From: Acidithiobacillus_B sp049965315
GTDB taxonomy: Bacteria > Pseudomonadota > Gammaproteobacteria > Acidithiobacillales > Acidithiobacillaceae
Reading direction: 5' to 3'
DNA length: 64,000 bases
NCBI RefSeq assembly: GCF_049965315.1
Contig: NZ_JBMFWL010000006.1
Coordinates: 1-64,000 of the forward strand
Positions 43,815-52,042 of the stretch are shown piece after piece. Position 1 is the stretch's first letter, and each line of letters starts with the position of its first letter. The translations under genes were made by a program, and so were the position numbers. Under the pieces are notes generated by a model. The model was not told where the DNA came from and did no database searches. It was given only the letters and a program-made list of their open reading frames with translations.

Positions 43815-44252
43815 TTAGTGCAAGAGTCGCTGGCCGTCGTTACCGAGCAGGGCGTCCACCCAGAGGGCTTCGGGTCCGGATTCGTTGGCGAGCACCATGA
43901 AGGTGATCCAGTCCAGGGTAGGGAGATCGGTGTCTTCCAGGTCGAGGGCGAGGAGGCGGTCAATGATCCGTTCGCGGACGGCGGGGGTGATGACGCCGAG
44001 CCGCTCCAGTTCGTGGAGGCGCCCGCGGCTGCCTACGGACAGGCGCTGCAATTCCAGCGGGTGATAGGCGCGCAGCGCCGGCCGGTTGGCCGGGTCCTGG
44101 TCGTCTCCGGCAAAGCCCGCCATCCAGTCCAGCGCCCGCTGAATGTCGTCATCGGGAAAGCCGACGGCACGGAGATGGCGCTCCAGGGATTCGTCATCTT
44201 CGTCATCGAGATGATCCAGGAGGTAGGTAATGATATCGAGCACGTCTTCCAT
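43815..44252 (-). CDS. smg: Smg family protein (DUF494)
   Basis: This 145-residue acidic, helical protein of the Smg/DUF494 family starts MEDVLDIITYLLDHLDDED and ends WVDALLGNDGQRLLH. The central block RLSVGSRGRLHELERLGVITPAVRERIIDRLL is well conserved. Function is unknown. Its fixed place between dprA and topA in gammaproteobacteria is seen here too, with 9- and 8-base gaps. Confidence 0.92.
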   Translation of the reverse strand: MEDVLDIITYLLDHLDDEDDESLERHLRAVGFPDDDIQRALDWMAGFAGDDQDPANRPALRAYHPLELQRLSVGSRGRLHELERLGVITPAVRERIIDRLLALDLEDTDLPTLDWITFMVLANESGPEALWVDALLGNDGQRLLH

Positions 44253-44261
44253 GCCAGGGCC

Positions 44262-45356
44262 TTATGGGGCGGAGGGGAGGCGACAAAAGAAACCGCCCGG
44301 ACTGGCGGCAATGCGACCTTGTAATTCCATGGCTAAAAGAATGGCCGAAAGCTCCGCCAGCGTCAATCCGGCGCGGGCGGCTATTTGCTCGGGTGCGCTG
44401 GGCGCATAGTCCATGGCCTCCCAGACCGCTTGTTCGCGCGGGTCTTGGGGTTGCCAGGAAGCGCCGTCCAGGGGGGCGATCCCGGGCACCACGCCGGGGA
44501 GCGGCCCCAACTCTTCGAGGATGTCCGTGGCGCTCTCCACCAGTTTGGCCCCCTCGCGGATGAGGCGATGGGGCCCCCGGGACAGGGAGGAGTGGATGGA
44601 TCCGGGGATGGCGAAGACTTCCCGCCCTTGCTCCGCGGCCAGTCGTGCGGTGATCAGCGAACCGCTGGCTTCCCCCGCCTCCACCACCAGGACCCCCAGG
44701 CATAGGCCGCTGATGATGCGGTTGCGGCGCGGGAAAAGTCCCGCCCGGGATCCCGTGCCCGGGGGCTGTTCGCTGATGAGCAGGCCGTGCTTGGCCATTT
44801 CGCGGGCCAGGCCGAGATTGCTGCGCGGGTAGATGCAGTCCGGGCCGGTGCCCATGACGCCAATGGTGCCGCTGCTCAAGGCGCCGCGATGGGCAGCGGC
44901 GTCGATGCCCGCCGCCAGGCCGCTGACAATGACCAAGCCCGTACCGGCCAGGGTCTTGGCAAAGGCTTCGGCGGTGATGGCCCCGCCGGGGCTGGGGCTG
45001 CGGCTGCCGACGATGGCGAGCATGGCCTGACCCAGGAGACCACGCCGGCCGCGCAGGTAGAGGAGCATGGGCGGGTCCGGAATGTGCCGCAACAAGGCGG
45101 GGTAGTCATGATCGGTCCAGCGGCAAAGCTGGTTATCCGCGCCTTGCAGCCAAAGCCGATCCTCTGCGACGAGGAGGTCGGCAGGGTCTTTTTGCAAGGC
45201 GCTGATCTGCGCCGGACGCAGACCCAGGTCGCGGAGTGCGGAGGCCCCGGCCTGGAAGACGGCGGAAGCATCCCCGAAGCGGTCCAGCAGGGCCCTCTGG
45301 GTGCGCGAGCCGATGCCCGGGATACGCTGGAGAGCGAGCCAGGCCTGCTCCCTCAC
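44262..45356 (-). CDS. dprA: DNA-processing protein DprA
   Basis: This 364-residue protein loads RecA on incoming single-stranded DNA during transformation. The N-terminal helical domain begins LALQRIPGIGSRTQRALLDRFG. The Rossmann-like core has LAIVGSRSPSPGG, VSGLAAGIDAAAHRGAL, GTIGVMGTGPDCIYPRSN, ISEQPPGT, FPRRNRIISGLCLGVLVVEA and GSLITARLAAEQGREVFAIPG. A C-terminal winged helix of the DML1 type ends the protein. Start GTG overlaps the LysM stop (GTGA). Confidence 0.95.
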   Translation of the reverse strand: MREQAWLALQRIPGIGSRTQRALLDRFGDASAVFQAGASALRDLGLRPAQISALQKDPADLLVAEDRLWLQGADNQLCRWTDHDYPALLRHIPDPPMLLYLRGRRGLLGQAMLAIVGSRSPSPGGAITAEAFAKTLAGTGLVIVSGLAAGIDAAAHRGALSSGTIGVMGTGPDCIYPRSNLGLAREMAKHGLLISEQPPGTGSRAGLFPRRNRIISGLCLGVLVVEAGEASGSLITARLAAEQGREVFAIPGSIHSSLSRGPHRLIREGAKLVESATDILEELGPLPGVVPGIAPLDGASWQPQDPREQAVWEAMDYAPSAPEQIAARAGLTLAELSAILLAMELQGRIAASPGGFFCRLPSAP

Positions 45357-46408
45357 CCGGCGCCTGCTCCTCCCGCCGGGCCTTGGGCCGTAGCGGATGG
45401 TGGATTGCGGAGCTGGTCGCCGATGGCTATGCCCCGCTGCGCGGTGGTGATGACGGCGTAGGAAACCTGGGCAAAGACCCGGAAGACCATCACCGTGCCG
45501 ACTCCTTCGGGAGGGGGGGCAAAGGCTTTGCCGCTGACGGCGTTGGGCATGGCCGGGAGCGGGCTGGTTACCTGGAGCACATTGCCGGGCTCCAGTCCCG
45601 CCTCCCGGCCCTGATCAAGGATGACTACCTGACCGGTCATCAACTCCGGAGCCCCGCTTATGGAGGCAATGATGCTGGCGCTGACGGGCCGCCGGGGGGT
45701 GCTGGGGAAATAGTGGGGAATATTTCCCTTTGCCAGGACGACGAGGCGGTCGCCCAGGCTGATCTCGCGCTTGGCCATGGTGATTTCCACCTCTCCGACG
45801 GGGCCGTTGCGGCGCAGGACCGCCTCACCGATATCGTTCAAGGCATAACCCAGGGGCTGTTGCACCCCGGGGCGGCGCAGTTCGGGGCCGAGGGAGATGA
45901 TGCTATAGCGGGTGCCGACGGGGGCGCCTTTCAGGCCGCTGACAAAGAGGCGATCCCCGACGGAGAAGATGCTTTGCTGACTGCGGGCAGCGGCGAGGTA
46001 AGGCAGCGCCTCATAGGCGTGTTTGCTGCCGATCACCCCGGGATTGCCGAGAAAAGGCATGATTTCCCCGGTGGCGATGGTGGGCAAGGGCGCCACCCCC
46101 ATGCGTGGCTGCAGGGTGATGACACTGAACTGCAATTGACCCTGGGTATTGCGCTCCAGAAGGATGCGATCCCCCGGATAGATGAGATTGGGGTTATGAA
46201 TCTTCGGGTTCCGGTGCCAGATCTGCGGCCATTCCCAGGGGTTTTTCAGGAAGCGGCCGGCAATGCCCCAGAGCGTGTCGCCGGGTTTCACGACGTAACT
46301 CTGCACCATCTGGATCCCGCTGGCGGCCCCGGCCGCCAGGGCGGGCAGGGTGTCGAGGCCGAGGATGCCTGCGCACAGGGCAAGATACAGCCAGGGTTTC
46401 GCTTTCAT
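45353..46408 (-). CDS. LysM domain protein, probable periplasmic peptidoglycan-binding protein
   Basis: This 351-residue protein has a signal peptide (about 1-26) and one LysM domain (SYVVKPGDTLWGIAGRFLKNPWEWPQIWHRNPKIHNPNLIYPGDRI, about 37-82). A large beta-rich C-terminal part of unknown function follows. It matches the LysM protein found beside dprA and divergent from def in pseudomonads. GGAGA lies upstream of ATG 46408; the GTG at 46411 is less likely. The domain suggests attachment to peptidoglycan. Confidence 0.85.
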   Translation of the reverse strand: MKAKPWLYLALCAGILGLDTLPALAAGAASGIQMVQSYVVKPGDTLWGIAGRFLKNPWEWPQIWHRNPKIHNPNLIYPGDRILLERNTQGQLQFSVITLQPRMGVAPLPTIATGEIMPFLGNPGVIGSKHAYEALPYLAAARSQQSIFSVGDRLFVSGLKGAPVGTRYSIISLGPELRRPGVQQPLGYALNDIGEAVLRRNGPVGEVEITMAKREISLGDRLVVLAKGNIPHYFPSTPRRPVSASIIASISGAPELMTGQVVILDQGREAGLEPGNVLQVTSPLPAMPNAVSGKAFAPPPEGVGTVMVFRVFAQVSYAVITTAQRGIAIGDQLRNPPSATAQGPAGGAGAG

Positions 46409-46498
46409 CACGTCTTTCTCCGCTGGGCTTCCGCGTCGGGTAGTATTAGTTCAAGATAGAATTTTTGCCGAACCTGATTTTGTGTATGTGAGAGCGCT

Positions 46499-47002
46499 AT
46501 GGCATTACTCAAGATTGTTGAATTTCCCGATCCCCAATTGACGCTTCTAGCCCAGCCCGTTGTCCATGTGGATAAAGATCTGCGGCGCTTGGCCGACGAT
46601 ATGGCCGAGACCATGTACGATGCCCCCGGCATCGGCCTGGCGGCGCCCCAGGTGGCCGCTGCGCGGCGGCTTATTGTGGTGGATGTCTCGGAGAACCGCA
46701 ACGAACTGATGACCCTGATCAACCCGGAGATCCTGGCATCCAGCGGCGAAGAGGAGATGAAGGAAGGCTGTCTCTCGGTCCCCGGCGTGCTGGAAACCGT
46801 GCGCCGTGCCGAGCGGGTAACGGTACGCGCTCAGACCCTGCAGGGGAGCACGGTGGAACTGGAGGCGGACGGTCTGCTGGCGGTGTGCCTGCAGCATGAG
46901 ATCGATCATCTCAACGGCACCATCTTTGTGGACCACCTCTCCCGGCTCAAGCAGAACATGATTCGCCGTAAGCTGAGCAAGCGGGCCCGTTATGGCGAGT
47001 GA
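46499..47002 (+). CDS. def: peptide deformylase
   Basis: This 167-residue metalloenzyme removes the N-formyl group from nascent proteins. All three motifs are intact: GIGLAAPQ (44-51), EGCLSVPG with Cys91, and QHEIDH with His133, Glu134 and His137. It is divergent from the LysM gene and overlaps fmt by 11 bases, the classic def-fmt pair. Confidence 0.97.
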   Translation: MALLKIVEFPDPQLTLLAQPVVHVDKDLRRLADDMAETMYDAPGIGLAAPQVAAARRLIVVDVSENRNELMTLINPEILASSGEEEMKEGCLSVPGVLETVRRAERVTVRAQTLQGSTVELEADGLLAVCLQHEIDHLNGTIFVDHLSRLKQNMIRRKLSKRARYGE

Positions 47003-47936
47003 AGGGCGGCGGATCGTTTTTGCCGGCACGCCGGACTTTGCCAAAACCATCCTGGAGAGCCTCCTGCAGGGCCCGGAGCAGGTCATCGGGGTGCTGACCC
47101 AGCCTGATCGCCCTGCCGGAAGGGGCCGTAGCCTGCAGCAGAGTCCCGTCAAGCAACTGGCGGAGGCGGCGGGGGTGCCGGTCTGGCAACCCCATACCCT
47201 CAAGGACCCGGCGGCGCAGGAGGCGTTGCGCGCCATGTCTCCGGACCTCCTGGTGGTGGTGGCCTATGGCCAGATCCTGCCCCAGGCGGTGCTGGATATC
47301 CCGCGCTGGGGGGCGATCAATGTCCATGCCAGCCTCTTGCCAGCCTGGCGCGGGGCGGCACCCATTGCCCGCGCCATTGCCGCCGGTGACGAGCAGACGG
47401 GGGTGAGCATCATGCAAATGGAGGCGGGGCTCGACTCGGGGCCGGTACTCTGGACCTCGCGCACCCCCATTTATCCCGATGACAACGCCGCAACGCTCCA
47501 TGACCGGCTCGCCATCCTGGGTGCCGAAGCCCTGCGCCAGGTCCTGGACCGGCTCTGGACGGGCGCCCTGCGGCCCATGGCCCAGGATCACGAACGGGCC
47601 AGCTATGCGCGCAAATTGCGTAAGGAGGAGGCGACCGTGGATTGGCAGCGGCCGGCGGCGGAGCTGGAGCGGCTCGTGCGCGCCTTCAACCCGGCCCCGG
47701 TGGCGCACACGCTCTTTCGCGGCAAAGGCTTGCGGATCTGGCAGGCAAGGGCCGACGCCTGGACGGCGCCCGCCCCGGCCGGTGCGGTGGTGGATCTTTC
47801 CGCGGATGGGGTGGGGGTGGCCTGCGGCAACGGCACGCTCCGGCTCCTGCGGGTGCAGCCGGCGGGAAAGGCGGCCATGAGCGGCGGAGACTTTTTGCGT
47901 GGTTATCGCGTGCTTCCGGGCGAGCGACTGGGTTGA
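46992..47936 (+). CDS. fmt: methionyl-tRNA formyltransferase
   Basis: This 314-residue enzyme formylates initiator Met-tRNA using 10-formyl-THF. FAGTPDFAKTILESLL at the N-terminus, VVAYGQILPQAVLDIP, then INVHASLLPAWRGAAPI with the catalytic Asn/His and the following DSGPVLW segment, are conserved. The C-terminal beta-barrel binds tRNA. It overlaps def, and rsmB starts on its stop codon (TTGA). Confidence 0.96.
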   Translation: MASEGRRIVFAGTPDFAKTILESLLQGPEQVIGVLTQPDRPAGRGRSLQQSPVKQLAEAAGVPVWQPHTLKDPAAQEALRAMSPDLLVVVAYGQILPQAVLDIPRWGAINVHASLLPAWRGAAPIARAIAAGDEQTGVSIMQMEAGLDSGPVLWTSRTPIYPDDNAATLHDRLAILGAEALRQVLDRLWTGALRPMAQDHERASYARKLRKEEATVDWQRPAAELERLVRAFNPAPVAHTLFRGKGLRIWQARADAWTAPAPAGAVVDLSADGVGVACGNGTLRLLRVQPAGKAAMSGGDFLRGYRVLPGERLG

Positions 47937-49210
47937 CGAACGTCAAGGGTGACAGGGTCCGCCTCGCAGCGATTCAGGTCTTGCTTGCCGTAGCGGCCGG
48001 ACAAACCCTGGATGATGCCATGGCCGAACTGGACCTGGCCGGCGGCGATCGCGCCATTACCCAGTGGCTGGCCTTTGGCGCCTTGCGCGAGGTCTTGTTG
48101 CTGGAGCGGCTGTCCACCCCGCTCCTGCAGAAACCCTGGCGAAGCCGGGATGCGGACGTACAGGCCCTTTTGCATCTCGCCCTCTTTGAGTTGCGCCACG
48201 GCCAGCGCCCGGCCTTTGCCGTGGTCAACGACTGGGTGGAGATGACGGCGGCCATCCGCAAGGCTTGGGCGCGGGGGTTGATGAATGCGGTTTTGCGCCG
48301 CTACTTGCGGGAAAGGGAGACTTTGGAGGACAGGCTGCGGGCGGATGACGTGGATCTTGGGCATCCGGCATGGCTGGCCAAACGCCTGCGCGTCGCCTAT
48401 CCCCAGCAGTGGCCGGAGATTGCCGCCGCCAATAATGCCGAGGCTCCTCTCTGGCTGCGGATCAACCGCCGGCGCATCACGGTGGCGGCCTATCAGGAGG
48501 CCCTTGCCGCCCGCGGTCTGCAGGCCGAGTCGGTGGACTGGGATGCCGGTGCCCTCCTGCTGCGCGGCAGCGTGCCCGTGACGGAACTGCCGGGCTGGCG
48601 GGAGGGTTGGGTGTCGGTGCAGGATGGGGCTGCGCAGCAGGCCGCGTTGATCCTGGCGCCCCGGCCGGGGGAGCGGATCCTCGATGCCTGCGCGGCCCCC
48701 GGGGGGAAAACGGCGCACCTGCTGGAAGCGGGAGCAGACCATCTGCTCGCCCTGGATCGTTCCGCCGTGCGTCTGCGGCGCGTGACGGAGACCTTGCAAC
48801 GGCTGGATCTCCACGGCGCAGACCTGCGTGCAGCGGACGCGGCGGAGCCCCGGCGCTGGTGGGATGGGCGGCCTTTTGATGCCATCCTGCTGGATGCCCC
48901 CTGCACCGGGATCGGCGTCATCCGTCGCCATCCCGACATCCGCTTACGCCGTCAGCCGGCGGATGTGGAACAGGCGGTGGAGCAGCAGCGGCGCCTGCTG
49001 GAGGCCCTCTGGCCCTGCTTGAAGGTTGGCGGGCGCCTGCTTTATGCCACCTGTTCGGTCTTGCCGGAGGAAAACGCGCAACAGATCGCCGGCTTTCTCG
49101 ACCGCCACGAGGATGCCCGGCGGCAGGAACACCCGCTGACCGGGCAACGCCTGCCCGGGGCCGGCGATATGGATGGGTTTTATTACGCCCTGCTGGAAAA
49201 GCGCCCATGA
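47933..49210 (+). CDS. rsmB: 16S rRNA (cytosine-967-C5)-methyltransferase RsmB
   Basis: This 425-residue protein has an N-terminal NusB-like RNA-binding domain (about 5-140). The RsmB/NOL1 methyltransferase domain follows: RILDACAAPGGKTAHLLE (about 246-263), ILLDAPCTGIGVIRRHPDI with one Cys near 323, and LLYATCSVLPEEN with the catalytic Cys near 374. The frame has no ATG near the expected start; TTG 47933, overlapping the fmt stop, gives the expected length. The next gene overlaps by ATGA. Confidence 0.93.
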   Translation: MTNVKGDRVRLAAIQVLLAVAAGQTLDDAMAELDLAGGDRAITQWLAFGALREVLLLERLSTPLLQKPWRSRDADVQALLHLALFELRHGQRPAFAVVNDWVEMTAAIRKAWARGLMNAVLRRYLRERETLEDRLRADDVDLGHPAWLAKRLRVAYPQQWPEIAAANNAEAPLWLRINRRRITVAAYQEALAARGLQAESVDWDAGALLLRGSVPVTELPGWREGWVSVQDGAAQQAALILAPRPGERILDACAAPGGKTAHLLEAGADHLLALDRSAVRLRRVTETLQRLDLHGADLRAADAAEPRRWWDGRPFDAILLDAPCTGIGVIRRHPDIRLRRQPADVEQAVEQQRRLLEALWPCLKVGGRLLYATCSVLPEENAQQIAGFLDRHEDARRQEHPLTGQRLPGAGDMDGFYYALLEKRP

Positions 49211-49842
49211 ATATCGGCCATTGTCTTAACGACGGCAAGGTGCCCACGGTCGGCTGGGCTGCGAGTTTAACGCGGCGCCTTGGGCCATGGCGCTGGTCCG
49301 TGCTGCTGGGCATCCTTCTCGTTTGCCTCGTGGCGCGGCCGACTATGGCCTGGGCCGGGGATACGTTTCACGTGGAACAACTGCAGGTGAAGCCCCAGGG
49401 GGAGACCATGTCCGTCTCTGCCCAGGTCGTCCTTGGCAAGCTCGCGCTCCTCAAGGAGATCCTGGACCAGGGAGTGACCCTGCACTGGGTCGCGGAGGCG
49501 GAATGGCGGGAGCCGGCGCCTTTCGCCTTCCTTCCCGGGGTGGGGGTGCGCTCCCGTGTCCAGCGGGTCTGGCGGCTGCATTATTATCCCCTTACCAATC
49601 AGTATGCCCTCCTGGACAATGGGCGGGAGCCCCAGCTTTTTGCCCATTGGTCGGAGCTCATTGCGGTCTTGAGCGAGGTGCGTGACTTGCGTTTGCCCGT
49701 TCCCCATGGGGCGCCGCGGGGGGCGGTCGCGCTGCGGGTCTACGTCGATGTGGATGCCCTCCCCCTCCCCTTGCGTTTGCGCGCCCTGCTGGGCCACTGG
49801 AAACTGGAGTCGGAATGGACCAGCAGCGCCGTTTTACCCTGA
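49207..49842 (+). CDS. DUF4390 family protein
   Basis: This 211-residue protein carries a hydrophobic segment at about 28-48 (WSVLLGILLVCLVARPTMAWA), probably a signal peptide behind a long N-region. A DUF4390-type beta-rich domain follows (FHVEQLQVKPQGETMSVSAQVVL, RSRVQRVWRLHYYPLTNQYAL, LRVYVDVDALPLPLRLRALLGH). Function is unknown. DUF4390 genes commonly precede ntrYX, as here. The coding sequence contains a parS site at 49364-49379. It overlaps ntrY by 28 bases. Confidence 0.8.
   Translation: MNIGHCLNDGKVPTVGWAASLTRRLGPWRWSVLLGILLVCLVARPTMAWAGDTFHVEQLQVKPQGETMSVSAQVVLGKLALLKEILDQGVTLHWVAEAEWREPAPFAFLPGVGVRSRVQRVWRLHYYPLTNQYALLDNGREPQLFAHWSELIAVLSEVRDLRLPVPHGAPRGAVALRVYVDVDALPLPLRLRALLGHWKLESEWTSSAVLP
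49364..49379 (+). promoter_or_regulatory. parS site within the DUF4390 gene
   Basis: CGTTTCACGTGGAACA matches the parS consensus at 14 of 16 positions and shares the 15-base core GTTTCACGTGGAACA with the site at 40920. It lies in the coding sequence just after the signal peptide (residues T-F-H-V-E), so the match is compatible with protein coding but unlikely by chance. Confidence 0.75.
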
Positions 49843-52034
49843 GGCGCTGGCTGCGCGCCCTGAGCGCCGGCGAGATCCGGGATGCCTCGCGCCTGGCGCC
49901 ACGACGCAGCGCCATCCTCCTGTTGCTGGCGGTGGCCGCCTTTCTGGCGGTGGACTTTTTTGCCAGTACGGGAGGGCCGTTAAGCACCTATTTTGTGCCG
50001 CTGCTCCTGGCGTCCGCAGTCACGGCCCTGTTTTTGCTCATCTTGGTGCTCGCTTCCCTGGGCGCCTTGTGGATGCGCCTGCGCCACGGTGAAGTGGGCA
50101 GCCAGCTCGCCGCGCGGCTGGTGCTCATCATCGGCTTGCTCAGCTTTACGCCGGCGGCCATTATCTTCGCCTTTTCCTGGCAGTACCTGGATCAGGGGGT
50201 GGACTCCTGGTTCAGCAGCGCCGTCCAGAGCGCGCTGGATCAGGCCCTGGATGTGGCGCGAACGGGTGTCGACCGCTATCGCAACAATACCCTCGCGGCA
50301 GCGGAAAACATCTCCCAGGCCCTGGTGGGGGAGAGCGACAACAACAGCGTGACCACCGTGATTCAACTGCGCGACCAATACCATCTGGCCAGCGTGACCC
50401 TTTTCGGCAGCGACAATCGCATCATCGCCACCAGCAGCGAGAGCCTGAGCATCACGCCGCGCCTACCGCGCCGGGAGCTCCTCAGCATGGCGGGAGGGCG
50501 GCCGGCGGCCATCATTGAGCCGGAAAGCGGCGGGCGCCTGGTGGTCAAGGCACTGGTTCCCGTGCTGAGCCCGCAACTGGGTCAGGGCAACCGCATCCTC
50601 TATGTGGAACAGCCCATTCCCCAGCAGCTCACCAGCGCCGCCGATGCGGTACAGGTGGCCTACACCCGCTACCATCAGCTCCTGCTCATGCGGGAGCCCA
50701 TGAAAACGGCCTTCCAGCTAAGCCTCGGGGTGGCCCTGCTGCTCACGGTGCTGGCGGCCATCTGGATGGGCCTGCATCTGGCCCGCCGCCTTACGGCCCC
50801 CATTGCGCGCCTGGCCGCCGGCACCCAGGCGGTGGCGCGGGGGGAGTTCGTACCCGTGCTATCGGTGCCTAGCAATGATGAAATGGGCGTCCTGCTCCAC
50901 TCCTTCAACAACATGACCCGCCAGTTGGCCCGCGCCAAACAACAGGCGGCCGCCGCCCGGGAGCAGGCGGAGCAGCGCCGCCTCTACCTGGAGACCCTGG
51001 TGAATCAGCTCTCCAGCGGGATCCTCACCTTTGATGGGCAGGGCTGTTTGCTGGAGGCCAACGGCGCCGCCGCGCAGATCCTGCAGACGCCACTGCCTAC
51101 GGGCACGGACCTGGATGCCCTGCGCGACGGGCCCCTCCTCGCCCCATTCTGGGAGACGCTGGGGGAGTGGATTCTTCATCCGCGGGGGGAGATGCAGCGG
51201 GAGATTGCCCTGGAGCGCGCCGAGGGCCGCCAATCGCTGATCCTGCATGGCGCCCGCTTGCATGGGGAGGATGGCGAGGGGGGCGGCTTCGTGCTCGTCT
51301 TTGACGATGTCAGCACCCTGGTGGCCGCCCAGCGCAGCGCCGCCTGGAGCGAGGTGGCCCGGCGCCTGGCCCATGAAATCAAGAACCCCCTCACCCCCAT
51401 CCAGCTCTCCGCCGAACGCCTGCGGCGCAAATATCTGGAGCGCCTGGGGCCCGAGGGCGAAACCCTCGATCGGGCAACGCGCACCATCATTCACCAAGTG
51501 GACGCCCTCAAGGTGATGGTGGACGCCTTTTCCGAATACGCGCGTCAGCCCCAGCTCCAGTTGCGGCCGGTGGACCTCAATACCGTCATTGCCGAGGCCG
51601 TGGATCTTTATCGCGGCCAGGATACGGGCGTGGAGATCCGTGCCGAACTGGCGGCCGATCTGCCGCCGCTGCTGGCCGATGTCAACCGCCTGCGGCAGAT
51701 CCTCAACAACCTCCTGCGCAACGCCCTGGACGCCTTGCAGGGGTTCGGGGATGGGCGGGGGATCGTCATTCTGCGCAGCCGCATGACAGGCGACGCTGAG
51801 CCAAAGCTGCTAGAATTAAGCGTTATGGATAATGGCCCCGGTTTTCCTCCCGAGCTCCTGAAGCGGGTTTTTGAACCTTACGTCACCAGCAAGGTCAAGG
51901 GTTCCGGTTTGGGGCTGGCCATCGTGCGGCGCATTGTCGAAGAACATGGCGGGACGATTACGGCCGACAATGAGGGAGTGCAGGGCGGGGCACGCATCCT
52001 CATCCATTTTCCGCTGACCGATGGCGCAGCCTAG
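49815..52034 (+). CDS. ntrY: NtrY-like sensor histidine kinase
   Basis: This 739-residue membrane kinase has three N-terminal transmembrane helices (about 32-50, 58-82, 95-118), a periplasmic sensor section to about 290 and another helix near 300. A HAMP domain follows (LARRLTAPIARLAAGTQAVARGEF), then a PAS domain. The kinase core has the H-box RRLAHEIKNPLTPIQLSAERL (His near 522), N-box NNLLRNALDAL, and DNGPGF and GSGLGLAIVRRIVEEHGG. NtrY-type kinases respond to nitrogen or redox state and pair with NtrX, encoded 8 bases downstream. The signal here is not known. Confidence 0.9.
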   Translation: MDQQRRFTLRRWLRALSAGEIRDASRLAPRRSAILLLLAVAAFLAVDFFASTGGPLSTYFVPLLLASAVTALFLLILVLASLGALWMRLRHGEVGSQLAARLVLIIGLLSFTPAAIIFAFSWQYLDQGVDSWFSSAVQSALDQALDVARTGVDRYRNNTLAAAENISQALVGESDNNSVTTVIQLRDQYHLASVTLFGSDNRIIATSSESLSITPRLPRRELLSMAGGRPAAIIEPESGGRLVVKALVPVLSPQLGQGNRILYVEQPIPQQLTSAADAVQVAYTRYHQLLLMREPMKTAFQLSLGVALLLTVLAAIWMGLHLARRLTAPIARLAAGTQAVARGEFVPVLSVPSNDEMGVLLHSFNNMTRQLARAKQQAAAAREQAEQRRLYLETLVNQLSSGILTFDGQGCLLEANGAAAQILQTPLPTGTDLDALRDGPLLAPFWETLGEWILHPRGEMQREIALERAEGRQSLILHGARLHGEDGEGGGFVLVFDDVSTLVAAQRSAAWSEVARRLAHEIKNPLTPIQLSAERLRRKYLERLGPEGETLDRATRTIIHQVDALKVMVDAFSEYARQPQLQLRPVDLNTVIAEAVDLYRGQDTGVEIRAELAADLPPLLADVNRLRQILNNLLRNALDALQGFGDGRGIVILRSRMTGDAEPKLLELSVMDNGPGFPPELLKRVFEPYVTSKVKGSGLGLAIVRRIVEEHGGTITADNEGVQGGARILIHFPLTDGAA

Positions 52035-52042
52035 GGGGTACC

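Noticed and set aside
46567..46575. Perfect DnaA-box sequence TGTGGATAA inside def
   Set aside because: A single isolated 9-mer in coding sequence (V-D-K); chance occurrence is likely without clustering or AT-rich DNA.
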